From Ectocarpus siliculosus (Eukaryota > Sar > Phaeophyceae > Ectocarpales > Ectocarpaceae), in assembly GCA_000310025.1 (NCBI GenBank), contig FN649729.1, positions 4,919,039 through 4,983,038 on the forward strand: a DNA stretch of 64,000 bases. Direction: 5' to 3'. Of this stretch, positions 21,123 to 33,703 are shown piece after piece (the first letter of the stretch is position 1; each line of letters opens with the position of its first letter). The translations under genes and the position numbers were made by a program. Under the pieces are notes generated by a model that was given only the letters and a program-made list of their open reading frames with translations, searched no databases and was not told the origin of the DNA.

Positions 21123-22213
21123 ATGGCGATAATCAACGTCCGTTATGTGTATCCCTACCTCACCGAGCAACCGCAAATCGTTGCTTCTTTCATTGTTCAG
21201 GGTTCGCGGACTCCATGGTATCAGGACGTGAAGACATTGGTAGGCGGTGCCAGTGTGGCATGCCTCACTGTCTTTGGGGTGTTCCATGCCGAGGAAGATG
21301 ACGACCCTCGTCTATGGGGAGTGTTTCTGGGCATTGGCATGTTGCTAATTGGAGTAGAGTTTGGTTTAATTGCCAGGGAGTACAAGCTTTTGTGCTTCAC
21401 GCCGAGGGCGGAGGCGGCGAGAGCTGGAAATGAACACAAGTGTGTAGACCCGGTTGCTTGTCTGAAACAGGACTACGTGAGTTGTTGGCAATGAGCTTTC
21501 GGATTTTCGCTTCGCTCAAGGCACGGGAGGAGCTCTCGCGCCGTTGTGGGAGGAATGTAGTTCTACCCAGAGCGTGCCTAGTACAATGAGAGCATGTTTG
21601 AAAGTCGGCAGCGTTTCTAAACGAAGCAGTAGTCACGAGCACGAGGAATGGTCAAGAAAACATTGTGTGATGCCGGGAGCATGTGCAAGCCAAGAGAAGA
21701 TGGGGGACATGGACACGGATGAGGGGGTGGTCGTGGTCGAGGGTGCTATATCTCGTCAGAGTTGTCGCCGCCGACACGGCGAGCAATACTACGAGTGGGC
21801 GCATTTGGTACATGTATTGTTTAAAACCAAATGTATACAATTATTCGACCCCGATTTGTTTGTCCGGATGGTCCCGTAAAGTATGTCCTGTGGCTGACCC
21901 AGATATGGGCTGTGTCGTCATTGGTAGCAAAGGGCCGTGATATCCAGGACAATATCGTCCTCACGTTTGTGGTTTTGTGTTTTTCGAGTCCGATCTACTA
22001 TATATATATTGTTGGGGTGCCAGTCTATTCCTTTGGGTGAGCATGTTTGACGTCGCACCAACCGGCTTCACGCACAGGGAGATCACACTCCTGCGGTTCT
22101 TGCCTTCAGCCTTTGTCGTGAGAGAAGGTTCGGCAGTCCAACTTGTTGTGCGTACTCACGATTCTGCGTTTTACCCTGAATTGCGAGCTTTCACCCGGTC
22201 TGACACCCAGTGA
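21123..22213 (+). CDS. small multi-pass membrane protein, three exons (hypothetical)
   Basis: Exons 21123-21476 (ATG, MAIINVRYVYPYLTEQPQ), 21903-22036 and 22078-22213 (TGA) join with matching phases (0, then 2) through a strong GTGAGT donor and acceptors CTGACCCAG and TTCACGCACAG. About 207 aa. Hydrophobic segments: LVGGASVACLTVFGVFHA, LWGVFLGIGMLLIGVEFGLI and IVLTFVVLCFSSPIYYIYIV, so at least three membrane spans. The C-terminus is soluble (LRFLPSAFVVREGSAVQLVV). No family recognised. It follows the ROCO locus by about 400 bp on the same strand. Confidence 0.45.
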
Positions 22214-22323
22214 GACCAAAACCCCACCCTGTAGAGCTAGAAGCCATTCCAATCCGAAAAGGATTGGTTTCAGCAACTGAAAAAACATACTGACATGATT
22301 TCGCGGCAACGGTGTGTTTCGAG

Positions 22324-22572
22324 GAGATTTTTGGCCTCGGCCGATTTCTCTCGGCTCGCAAAAGCTACGACCACGAAATCGCGGCGGTGCCTTGGCGCGA
22401 CCTACGCCTCGAGGACCCTGTCGGAGCAAATTCAATCGAAGCCACACCGGCGCCAAACGCAAGCATTTTGCCTCCACCATCATCCCTTCAACGTCTTTTT
22501 AGTGTTGCTGCCAAATACCCCACCAACTCAGAGGCGCATAGGCGTCTCTTGGACCACCCCTTGTTCGCATGA
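22324..22572 (+). CDS. possible extra terminal exon (hypothetical)
   Basis: Open frame after an AG at 22322-22323: EIFGLGRFLSARKSYDHEIA then AVPWRDLRLEDPVG and HRRLLDHPLFA, stop TGA 22570. Composition looks protein-like, but no upstream exon with matching phase is certain. It could belong to the membrane protein upstream or be a gene remnant. Confidence 0.25.
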   Translation, partial: EIFGLGRFLSARKSYDHEIAAVPWRDLRLEDPVGANSIEATPAPNASILPPPSSLQRLFSVAAKYPTNSEAHRRLLDHPLFA

Positions 22573-25119
22573 TTTCGACAACTTTCGTTCGTCGTAGCCA
22601 ACCATGCACACACGCACGTTCAAAGGAAAAAGTGGACCTCGGATTGGAGGCAGCCCTACATGTGCAGGGCAATTTATCTGTAGATGATGCAACGAAGACC
22701 AACATTTGTTTTTGTTCTGAGATGACGGGTGTAGCTGCTCGGACTCGTGCGTAGCTCTAAATGACGGAGCGGTTGCTCGGACCAAATTTCCTCAACCCCT
22801 TCAACCGGCTCTCCCTCGCTTGTGAGAGGATGACGCAAGAACTTGGGGGTGATTTCCCTGCCCTTGCCTTGTATGTCGGCGGCGGGCTGTCTCTTTCTAG
22901 CAGTATTTGTATTAAACTCACCCGACCTACGCCAAGATTCCCCTATGGTAATATACGTCTGGCACTCTAGGCTGTACTTGGTTCCAGCTCCAATCCAAAC
23001 CTATCCCTACCTGCATTTGCAGTACCCTCCTTCTCCGTCCCTTCCCCTCCCCGCCCTCCACCGACAAGGATGCTTGCATCTGTCGCGACGATTCAATTCC
23101 CCTTCGAGTAACTCGTGGCCTGATACAACTAAATACGTGCCTGCCTCGAGCACAATATTAGCGGCCTTCCTTTCAATCATCATGGCAGAAGCGAGCACGA
23201 CAGCTGTTGCTTAAACACCCCCCCCGTACCGTCGTGTAGGTCGTGCACGCCTCCCAACTAGAACAAGAGGTATTTCGCACCCTACTGTACCGATATAGTG
23301 CTCTCGAGAAAAATACCCAATTCCAACAGTGACGGATGCATACGTACTCTCGAGCCGTTTCCCCTATTTCCAAACTTCAACAACTGTCATTTCATATGGA
23401 TACTCAAGTCTTTTTCCTGGCTGGGTGTTCTACGGCCTCCGAACCAACAAAGAACAATTAACTCATATTGTAGGTGCCGTCCACCAACACTGTTACATAT
23501 TCGTCCTTCAGCCTTCACACACACGCCAACAGCAGCAGAAGCACATCACCAACACTACCATCCACTACAAGAACAGAGTTGCCATTCAGTAGTCATCCCG
23601 TCTGCCTTAAATACCTCACACACATCTCAGAGAACATCAACAGAACATCGACAACAATAGCAAAACCAAAGACAGTAACAGCACAACGACGCCAACAACA
23701 ACAGTGACATCAATAGCACAACGACAAGGACAACAATAGACACAACAACAACAACGCAACAACTGGCATGTCCGTACCCCCGGGGGGCTAGAATCACTCC
23801 TTGTGTGTCCAGTGCGCCATCGAGTACAGGGGTAAACACGCAAGGCGCAGCCTGCAGCGGTATGTCGAATATCCGACGGCGACCAGGTGTAAGCCCGGCC
23901 CTACGACTGTGCCGCGTCACATGCGTGCTTCACGACACCGCCGCCGAAATCAGTGATAGGCTCTCTGGGCGGTTGGAATGAAGGGGTAATCTCTACCGGT
24001 GCCTGTCAAATACACGACAAACCACAAGTTTCTATGATGTACACGTCGTAAAACGAACTGCTCGCAAGCGAAGCCGGTCAAATCGAAATCTTGATTAAAT
24101 AAATAGATCGCAAACCTTGATAGAAGTAAATAAACCGACACCTTGATTGATTGATTGTAAATAACAAGTCCTACATGTAGAAAAAATAGGGTCGCTTCAC
24201 GTTCTAAAAAAACATCCCCACCAACACTTCAGGCACATACAGCATGCCTACTGCTTGTACAGTGCAAACCGTATGGGGGCCTAGTCTTGCGGAGGACTGC
24301 CACACACAAAAAACCGTTCTTGTGCTCAATGAGCTCTATTGTGGTTAACCACGAGGAATACGATGCGCTCCAGTGTTGCCCCCTATCCCCGACACCCCCT
24401 ATCCCCGAAAACAGAGCAACCACACAATAAAGTGCTTGTACAAGAGACATTGCCGATTGCGCTCCTCTCCCCCCTTGCAAATGGTAGTTGACGTCCGTAG
24501 CAACTTGGTGAGCTGCCCCCCCCCACCGTCCCAAAAAACAACTTGTGCTTCGTGCCGCAGCTCTTCCCCCACTGAACCCCTCAAGCCAAACTCCAGAACG
24601 AGATGGTCATCTTGTTTGCAGTCCCTGGCCCTTTTAGGATGAATATGACACCGAAGCATATCCTGTACATACGCCTCCCCCCCCTGCCCCCCACATTATA
24701 ATGGATATCTTGAACTTCCTCCCCCCCCCCCCTCCCCTTGCGTTGAGTGCCCAAGGCCATGAACACCATGCACCTTAAGGCTCAGGACCAATCTGGAGCT
24801 TAACCGTGATAGAAACTCTCCCATACGCTACCGTCGGCCACTGCCATCACCGTGCCGAAGCGGCCTCTTGTCCCCCTCTTATTGTTGCCGGTGTTGTGGC
24901 GTTAGCTCTTCGACCTCTTGACCTTCGGGTGAAAACGTCAAGCATGCGCATCGGTGATACGTGTGTGTGGGTCATTGTCGCGATGCTGCATGTAAGACCG
25001 TGCGTTGAGGGATGCAGCGGCACTGGATTTTGTTGTACCCGCGGGTTGCTTGCGAAGGTGCAGGCGGGGGGGCGGGGAGTGGTTGAGAACGGTCACATCT
25101 CGATTGGGGAGCGCTAAAT
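22573..25119. other. intergenic, low-complexity patches
   Basis: No gene supported. 23640-23760 is a CAA/ACAAC-rich tract; 24.1 kb has short TTGATTGATTGATTG units; 24390-24420 repeats CCCCTATCCCCGA; C-runs occur at 24.5 and 24.7 kb. Confidence 0.5.
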
Positions 25120-27150
25120 CTAGAGGATGAGAGATGTGCAAATCCCCAAGTGTCGAAGCGGTGTGAGAGGGGGCACAGAAGAATCGCAGAAATCTGTAGA
25201 AGAAAAATCTAGGTTCCGAAGGTAGACGCAAGGCCATAACTGCAAAAATCCGCCATGACTTTGTAGGCGGCGTATCCTTAACTATGATGGGCTCTCAGCG
25301 ACACAACCTGGTTTGCTCTGGCACTATCTACACGGCTAGAGAAACTGGGAGAAAGAAAACAGCCAGGCGGCGAGCCCCTCCCAGAATACAACGTCTTACC
25401 TCCAGGGTCACCTCCGCGTCCTCGGCCCCCCTCTTCCTCTTGGCTGCGCCGGCGTCGAGAGAGGTTTTTCCTTTGCGCACCGCCCTTTCGGGCGACAAGT
25501 CGCTCATCTCGCCGTCCGTCACTCCCATGCTCGAGGTATCAGAGCCGCAGTCGCCGTCTATGGCAAACCGGGCCGGTCGCTTGCCGCTGACGGTGCCGAA
25601 GCCCTGCGGTAGAGGGAAGGAGGAAGAGCGAGGGGGGGAGATGTACGGCACAACGTCGGTGGCGTGGGTGTGTCTGAAATATACACCCTAAAATGCAAAT
25701 GGAGCGTGTTTTTAGTACATGTGAGGACGAGGGCTGCTGGTACTGCGGCAGATGCTGCTACGGGAGATGCTGCTGACTCGCGCAGATCGCAGCACTGCCC
25801 ACGCTACAAATGTCCTCCACGCAATTGGTCCAATCGCGGCAACCAAGGGATTCCTTAGCACCACGTTGACCGCAACACATGACACACCATTCATAAGGCA
25901 AACAATTCCCACGCAACCTACCCGCCATCACACACCGTATCAAAACCCACCTCCTGCCCGCTGTTCCCTTCCTCATCTTCTTCCTCCTCCTCCTCTTCCT
26001 CCACGATAGTGCCTAGCGGTCCGCCCACAACCAGACCCATCTCCTCGATACCCTGTCCTCCCGGTGTAGTTGCGCCCCCCACCCCATCGGCCCCCACCTT
26101 TCCGTCAAGGGCATCCGCGAGCGCCGGGTTACCCGCCACCGCTCCCCCATTCGCACCCACGAACTCCCGCCGCTGCCATTGCTGGATGCGCTCCGCCAGG
26201 ACGGTCTGTTCCTCCAAGAACTCTGCCTCCGTTGCCCCCGCCGCCGCCATGTCTGCCGCGAGCTTCTCGTGCGCCGCCGCCCCCGGGCCTTCCACCAGCA
26301 CGCGGAACTCCTTGAGGTCCTGGCGCACCTGCTCCCCGGCCGCAGCGAACGCCTCCTCCTGTTCGGCGAGGAACTCCTCTGTCCACGCGGACTTGGAACT
26401 CACGCCGGCAGCACACCCCTCTGGCCTCCCCTCCGTTGACATCTCGCGGGCCGTTCCCGCAGAGGTCATCGCCGGCCCCGCTCGTGCCCTAACCGCCGGC
26501 GGCGCCGCGGCCGCCGCCGGCCCCGCTCCTCCCCCGGCGTGCGACCTCAGGAACGCCTCCTCCTCGATGCGGAACTCCTCCCAGCACCTCACCACCCGGC
26601 TAGCGGGTGCTTTCCGGAGACCCCGCAAGCCCCCTGCCACCAGCCGCAGCTCCTGCTGCTCCGCGGACAGCTCCTCCTGGAACCTCGCCACGTGCGCCAC
26701 GGGCGCGTACCGCAGTACGCCCAGGTTGTGCAGCCCCGCGAAGAGCTCCTGTTGCTCGGCCAGGAGCTCGGCGTCGAGCTCGGCCTGGAGCTGGGCCTGG
26801 CATTCAGCCACGCGGGCGGCGGACTCCTGCCGAAGCTTGTCGAGGCCAAGGCAGGCGGAGAGGCCGCTCCCGTCGGTGTTCATGGCCGTGGCAACGAACA
26901 CCACGCGGTTGATCCTGTCCCATGGCCCTTGCTTCGTCGGTGCTGCTTGCTTCGTCGGTGCTGCTTGCTTCGTCGGTGCTGCTGCTGCTGCTGCTGCTGG
27001 CGGTGACGATGTTGTGCCCACGACCTCGCCCGCACCGAATGTCGGCAGAGTCTCGGGGTGTTCAGCCGTGATCTTGACGCGCTTCACGTCCTCATGATCC
27101 GGGACGCCGTCCGATCGCCCTCGCTTGAGCCCACCGCTGTTGGTCATCAT
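25120..27150 (-). CDS. acidic coiled-coil protein with NLS-like N-terminus, three exons
   Basis: Exon 1 is 27150-25951 (ATG, 400 codons), exon 2 is 25603-25400 (68 codons), exon 3 is 25239-25120 (40 codons with TAG). All junctions are phase 0; exon 2 is bounded by CTACCGCAG and GTAAGA. About 507 aa. Exon 1 begins with basic clusters (LKRGRS, VKRVKI), then a poly-Ala/APTKQ repeat, then helical Glu/Gln/Leu-rich stretches (LQAELDAELLAEQQELFAGL, EEFLAEQEEAFAAAGEQV), ending in a run of Glu/Asp. Without splicing at 25950 the frame ends after 410 aa, so exon 1 alone is the safe part. The pattern suggests a nuclear coiled-coil protein; no family recognised. Repeated 'ELxAEQQEL' units hint at internal duplication. 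Confidence 0.65.
26928..26999 (-). repeat. 18-bp tandem repeat plus CAG/CTG tract inside exon 1
   Basis: Three 18-bp units (TGCTTCGTCGGTGCTGCT on the plus strand) encode APTKQA repeats on the minus strand, followed by about seven CTG codons reading poly-Ala. Length polymorphism would change the protein in frame. Confidence 0.85.
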
Positions 27151-28773
27151 CGTTCGCTATTTGGTGCTGTTGGAACCGCTTGGTACGTCGAAAAAGCTCC
27201 TGAGCGATGTTACCGGTGCGCGGGGAAAAGGCATAGGAACTCAGTGTAGATTGAGGCACCGGGAATGAATCTGGTGTTGTGTGGGAACGTTATCAAGAGA
27301 AGAACGGTTTTTGAGAGTAGGGGCGGTAGTTGCCCTGCGTGGACGTGGTGGCAACAGCAGCAGTGGGGTGGGTGGTGTGCCGTGGCTGGTGGCTGCTGTG
27401 TGGTGAATACCCACATATGATATCTAGAAAAGAAGAAAAGCGGCCAGAAACGTGTCCGGACGTGGAGATGGACGGAGCAGGCGAACGCTCTAACACCAAG
27501 GCCGTTATGTGGTTTGGCCCACACAACCAAGATACCAAAGCAGCGTCAGCATGTCCTCCCAGCAGTAACAGCAGCAGCTCAGTGCACGGCATGGCGAGAG
27601 GGGAGCAGCCTTGATGCAATGTGGCTTGTTGCTGGTATCTGAGGCCAATCGGTAGAAAAGCGTTCTACGGCTTCGCTAAACGGTACATGTGTACATACAG
27701 CAGTGTGTTGTGTGGGTGTTTTTTGTGGTTGCCATCATGACGAAAAGGAGAAGGTGCTTCAAAAAGCTTGCACCGGTGGCCACCGCTGTTTGAGCGAAGC
27801 ACACAGCAGCTACGATGAGAGGAAGATGAAAGCAAAGTTTCAACGATGATACCGCGATCCCGGCAAGTTCTACCCTCGGAAGGGACGAGCAATGACACCC
27901 CCCGAAAGCCGAAGAAGCATCTTCCAAAGCTACTGCTGTGGGTAGTCTCCTTTGTCTGATCACTCACAGCCTCCTTCTCGAGATGGGGGTGTACGTGTTT
28001 GAAGTTTGTGTGACCATCAAGAAGACCACAAGTTGAGGTTGTTGTCGTCTTGAGCTGGGCACACTATGTCCAACAGGGACAGGACAGCACAGGCCCTCGA
28101 GGTATGGGGGGTATTGCATGACATCCCGGGTCTAGCTATTATAATAGCTTCCCCCCGACAACCCTGCTTCTTCGATGCGTTCTCCAGCAGACACACAAAC
28201 TTGATGCAACCACAAAAAAGCTGGGGTCTGTGTAATCTATCCGCGGACTCAACCCCTCCCAGCAGAACAAAGCATGGAACCCGCCACATGTCGACACGGG
28301 CTGGACCTGATTGACCCTCTGCAGCACTTTTCCCCTTCCTCCCTCTGCTACTCTCCTGCTCCCTCTATTTCCCAAGGACGGAACTCACCTTTCTCTCCCT
28401 CTTCCGCTACAATATGATGGAACTGCAAGGCTCTCTGTCCTGGCTCCCTCCAGTTTGGATCGTGCAAAAGTTGCTGCGCGGTGGTGAAACGCGAAAGTTG
28501 CAGCAGTATAATATCCAGGGTGTGCTCTCGCAGGCTCCGTGTTCCTGTTGCGTGCCTCTTGCTGCTGCTGTTGTTGCCGCTGCTGTTTGTGATCCTGTCG
28601 TGTGGCTGTGTTTGCCCAACAGAACCAGGGGTTGAACAGAGATTTATATATAGAAAGTGAGAGAGAGAGAGGACCGGGGGTTGAAAAACTAAAACTTGAA
28701 AATTGAAAATAGCCAAGAGGACAAATTAAAACCCATCTTGCGCCGTTTCACGTCCCGTGCATTGACGGTTTCA

Positions 28774-29031
28774 ATGAATGGGAAACCCGGTTCCTACAAT
28801 TGGACGAAAACGCCTCTCTCTCTTTTGAGCGAAGACCAAGGAACACTCCCAGGTTTCGACGAAAAGAACTTTGTTTGGGAGCGATATCGTCGCGAGGGCG
28901 CGAGGGCGCTAGACACACTAGGCTGGATGGCAGTTCTGCTGCCCAGACGTGATGGATACTGGCCCATCTTTGCCCGCACAGCGGTTGAGGCAAACACACA
29001 TGTCGGCACATCGGGGGCTAAGAACTGCTGA
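28774..29031 (+). CDS. small ORF, 85 aa (doubtful)
   Basis: ATG-initiated frame, MNGKPGSYNWTKTPLSLLSE then GARALDTLGWMAVLLPRRDG, stop TGA. Protein-like composition and open upstream of the ATG, but no splice partners or known domain. Confidence 0.2.
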   Translation: MNGKPGSYNWTKTPLSLLSEDQGTLPGFDEKNFVWERYRREGARALDTLGWMAVLLPRRDGYWPIFARTAVEANTHVGTSGAKNC

Positions 29032-30887
29032 AAATGACCCTTATTATATAAGACCCTGCCCGACCGACAGCAGTTGGTTGTTTCCGACGAATAGTGTGGG
29101 ATAGGTTGTGGTGCTGCTTGCTCAATAGCAAACGCCCGGTCATCGTGTCCACGACAGACTCGAACAGCTCACGGAGCCTCGCAAGCATTGCGCATCGCAA
29201 TGCATGGTGCTCCGGTCGTCAAAACCAAAGCAGCAGCAGGACAATAATCTGGTCTGTATTGTATGAGCTACACGACTCTTGGATCTTGAACGTCAAACAA
29301 ACCTGGTCTGGTGCTTGCTACTCGCGTATACGTTTATCGTGTGCGCCATCAATCAGAAGGAGCCAGTGGTGAGCCTGAATTGCAACAGTAGCGTAGCAGT
29401 CAATAATCGAATGATAAAGTCCCTTGGTGGCAAAACTTAACATATCCTTTGTGAAACGCGTCCTTCTGCTGTTAGTTGTTCACCCACCTGCCAAAAGAGG
29501 CAAAAACGAAGGAGACCCGTGATGGTCTTTGCATACACAACAGCAATTGGGCGTGTATGCATCCTTTGAGATGTAGAGGTACAGGCGGCTTCGAAATACA
29601 GGGTAGAGAGTCACACCGGACCCGCAGGAAGGATGGAGTAATTACAAAGTGGTCGCCCTCTCACCCAACCAGTCAGTCTGAACAGATAGACTATATCATA
29701 CAGAAAAATACGAGAAGAGACAACAGCAAGTAGCGCTAGTTATTAGTCCACACGATTGTCACATCACCGTCGTTGCAATGGAGTGCCTCTGTGAAAACCA
29801 TCCATCAATGCGTCTCCCAGTGGGCCTGCCATGGACGTGGGAAGTCGCGTTCCCACATTTTCCGGTGTGAACGTGGTACCTACTGCGACGCTGAGAACGC
29901 GAGATCAAACACGACGTATGTCCATGTTTGGATGGATGGGCAGAGGGTGCAAGCGAGTGACGCAAACCTCACCTGTGCTGTTGGTTCTTCCCATACTGAT
30001 CGCCACCCGTCCTTGGTGTGACGCCCCCCGTAGGCTTGAGCATGCTGTCGGTCCTAGCTGGGCGTGCGGGGTCTCTGCTTGGTTGTTGGTCTTTTAGTCC
30101 TCAAGAAATTGATCGTGCGGTGAGACTTTCACATGGTCGCGAATTTAGTCTACCGTGTAAGTCCTACATAATGCATACGAAGACACATACACTGTTTCTG
30201 CGTCTCTGCACTTCTTCATCTGGCGGAACTGCTGTGTGAGTGCACCACTAGGGTAAACTCGCAGCAAATGTACAAAGTGCGATGGGGTAGGGAGAGGGAT
30301 TGGACACCCAACAGGACACTAGTCGAAGGGGACAGGAGACCACAAGTGACCGGCACGTCACTGGACTGTCATTTTCGTGGACGACGACCGACGAACAAAA
30401 CTAAACTTCTGTTTTTTTTCTTTTTTTCTCACTCACCAGTTCTTCGATCCGCTTCTCATCGATACGCCACACATGACACATCATGACACATGACACATGA
30501 CACTCGAAGATGAACCCCTGGACCTCACCATGAGCAGATTTTGGAGACATCGGAGATGGCACGGGGGGGTGCATACCAGAGAAAAAACCTCGGACGACAC
30601 ATGAAAGAGGCCCCGGCGAATCAGCAGCATCAAGCAGAAAAATGCGGGGAGCGGGGACTAAAGTTTTGGCTAGTGTTTGGGAGAGTACATACGTTTTTTT
30701 ATTTCCTGAATATCTGACAGTCAGTCCGTCAAGATAGTGGCAGGTATCCCTGCCGAGAGGCCCCCCCTCAGAACACCTTATCTTCCGGTACACTCGTCAC
30801 TGCCACGCTTCTACACATCCAGGCTTAATTCCAGCTATCTATGTACAGAGTGCGGACCCGCAGGCAAGAAACATACCACTAATACTT

Positions 30888-31108
30888 TACCGTATATGAC
30901 ACAAGATAACACACCCCCTTGGCCGATTTTCAAAGCTCAATTTCTCACCAGCAGGAAGAGTCACAGCGCCGAAAACGGCGGCGTTGGAACGGTCTCGTCG
31001 AGAGCTGTTCGAAAACGTATTGTTTCGTTTATGCATCCTCTTCGTCGTGGAGTAATCGAGCTTTGAAAATCGGTCCAGGGGGTGTGTTATCTTGTGTCAT
31101 ATACGGTA
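30888..31108. mobile_element. TIR element (MITE-like), 221 bp
   Basis: Left end TACCGTATATGACACAAGAT and a further 35 or so bases are repeated in reverse complement at the right end (to 31108) with very few mismatches, giving TIRs of about 55 bp. The inner part is too short to code. The outermost TA on each side could be a TA target duplication, as in Tc1/mariner-type insertions; that assignment is inference. Nearly identical arms suggest a recent insertion. Confidence 0.85.
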
Positions 31109-31546
31109 TGCGAAGCAAACTCAAATAGCTGTTAACGTTCACGCCAAAAAAACAAGTCAAACACCGGCAGCAGAAGCGCGTACTTCTCTTAGCCTACGAA
31201 TGTAGCAGTTTCGTACGATGAGTGTCTTCGCTCGCCACCGCTGTAGGACCACAGCCGGACAGCTACAGGTTATTCCCTCTGGACCCTACTACCTGTCAGA
31301 ACGGAGAAACCACTACTGTAACTGAGCAGCCACGCGGAACGCAAAACCTCAACATGAATCGAGCCCCGAGGAAAACCATGCAATAACGTGTCACGCCTCC
31401 TGAAAAGTGCTGTGAATCGCTACCGGCAACGCTTTCACGAATCGCCTAAGGTTTTCGCAAGGAGTAGTCAGCACCAACTTCTCCAAGCGGAACGCCAGTG
31501 TCGAGACCATCAACATTTTGGGCCCACGGCCGTTCGATTCTTCTCG

Positions 31547-32431
31547 CCCCCCCCCCCCCCAACATTGTCTCTGGAAGTGAAAGCACCAGAAAATAAATTA
31601 AGTCATACGTAGCTGTCATCCGTACGCAAGGAAGTAAGCACAAGATGCCGAACACCCTTAACAGGATGCAGCTCACCCTTCATGCGACTCGCCAAATACC
31701 TCACGGCGCTTCGCGCTTGGTGATNNNNNNNNNNNNNNNNNNNNNNNNNNNNNNNNNNNNNNNNNNNNNNNNNNNNNNNNNNNNNNNNNNNNNNNNNNNN
31801 NNNNNNNNNNNNNNNNNNNNNNNNNNNNNNNNNNNNNNNNNNNNNNNNNNNNNNNNNNNNNNNNNNNNNNNNNNNNNNNNNNNNNNNNNNNNNNNNNNNN
31901 NNNNNNNNNNNNNNNNNNNNNNNNNNNNNNNNNNNNNNNNNNNNNNNNNNNNNNNNNNNNNNNNNNNNNNNNNNNNNNNNGGTTACGGTTTTTTTTTTTA
32001 CTTGGGTTTTTTTTTGGGGGGTAACAATAATGTTGGTGGAGTAGATAATGTTGGGGGGGGTGGAAAACCTTCATTTTGGGAAAGGGGGGAGGTTCGAAAA
32101 AGGTTGTGTTAAAATGGTAAAGTTTTTTAAAGGAAGTTTCAAAGGGTTTAAAATTTTTTTGGGAAGGAAAAGCACAAGAAAAAAAATTAATTATTAGGTG
32201 GTTTTTATCGGTAGGAAAGGAAGTAAGAAAAATATGCGGAAAACCTTTAGAGGGAGGAAGTTCACCTTTTTTGGGATTGGCAAAATACTTCAGGGGGTTT
32301 GGGGTTTGGTGATGTGAAAGCTTGTTCGGGTGAAAACCGGGGGTGTTCGTTCCGGGTTTGGTAGGGATGGGAGGTAAATGGTTTAAGGATTAGGGAATGC
32401 AGGATTAGGAGTAAACCCCCCCCCCCCCCCC
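31547..32431 (-). mobile_element. G/C-capped repeat element, copy B (contains gap 2)
   Basis: 31561-31724 matches the reverse complement of 40793-40945 closely (GAAAGCACYAGAAAATAAAT, ACGCAAGGAAGTAAGCACAA). After the gap, 31981-32415 follows the reverse complement of the whole of copy C again, but with most C bases replaced or lost and homopolymers lengthened. The two sides therefore overlap in element coordinates. C-runs bound the region on both sides. Either two copies or one copy plus a bad read. Confidence 0.7.
31725..31980. other. assembly gap 2 (256 N)
   Basis: A run of N inside element copy B. Confidence 0.99.
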
Positions 32432-33703
32432 AAAATTGTACCCGCGGTTGAAATCAAGCTGTTGAGCCACTGTCATTTGCTTGTTGTGGTTTTGCATTAG
32501 CGACGCCGCTCGCTTGTACGACGTCTCTCCCTCCCTCTCGCCCGGCCCTCGGTGTGAAAGTTCCCACTCTGAGGCATCATCTTTCTGCCTAAACTTGAAG
32601 CCTTCCACTTACCCAGATTGTTTCCGCGGTCCGGCCCAAATCGATTGTCTTTCCGCCAAATACAACAAGAGCACAAAACCATTTTGTGTTCCTTCATCCC
32701 ATATAAAACAACGAACGTGCACCTTTTCTTCCTCTCGACAACTCCGTTTGAAGTTTGAAGAACCAAGCCGTTCCATTCGCAGGCTAGGCAGCCGGCCGGA
32801 GTCTGCATGAAGACAATCTGTGTCTCGAGCAATCCGACTCACTCGACCACTTCTGACTTGTTGTTGTTGGCACCATTGCCACGACAAAGACTTGTTATTT
32901 TACGGATGTTTTGGGTCATCGCTTACACGTCTACCTCCACTAAATTGGATCCAACGGTTTGGATTACGATGACTTTCGTCTGAAGAAATATAACAGTTGT
33001 TGATTGTTGCAATGAAAAAATCTCCAAGAATGAGAGTCCCCGTTCTCAAGCCCTTCCCTCCAACGACGAAAAGGTCATGACTCCTTCAAATACGACGATG
33101 CAGGCCATACCGCTGTCTGCGAACAAGACATGAGGGCTATTGAACATGTATCATGAGGTAACATGCATATTAAGCCGGGTATGTTCATCGGTTTGGCACG
33201 AACCTAACCCTTAGAAGACTACCTCCCTTACAGCATGTTCCAGGCCACGGATCCCGATCCGGGGATCCCGCACGGATACTACGACGACAGCGACTTCAGG
33301 GGCTTGGTGAAGTATAGTCTCGCCTCCGCCACGACAAAGGTTAAAGTGCGCCTTATACAACGGGTCGTTTGTGATCCACGCCGTCGTCTTGTTGATGGCC
33401 CCTAAACATGATAGCGATGGTCTCGTTTTGTTTTATTGCCTCACCACCCCGTTGTGAAGCTGGACCACATCGATACTGACCTTGGGTTTCCAGACCGTAG
33501 TGACTACTGTCGTAGTTAGACTGGCGGGCAGGGCGATACGCAATCCTAGTTGTGATACGTATCCTGATTGTGATACGTCAGACTTTCGCACAAACAATGG
33601 TGGTACCTCCCCTCAGGTCCAAACGAGGTTTCTCTTGAACTTCATTCACTTTTTCTCTGTACAACGTAATCCTTTCTTCGTACCTGCGGCTTTCCCGGGG
33701 TTC

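Noticed and set aside
26009-27097. plus-strand open frame of 362 codons opposite the acidic coiled-coil gene
   Set aside because: It mirrors the GC-rich minus-strand exon; the minus frame starts with ATG, has an NLS-like start, coherent helices and phase-consistent downstream exons.
30470-30505. CATGACACAT repeats as a CRISPR-like or telomeric array
   Set aside because: Only a few degenerate short units, no spacers, no telomere motif.
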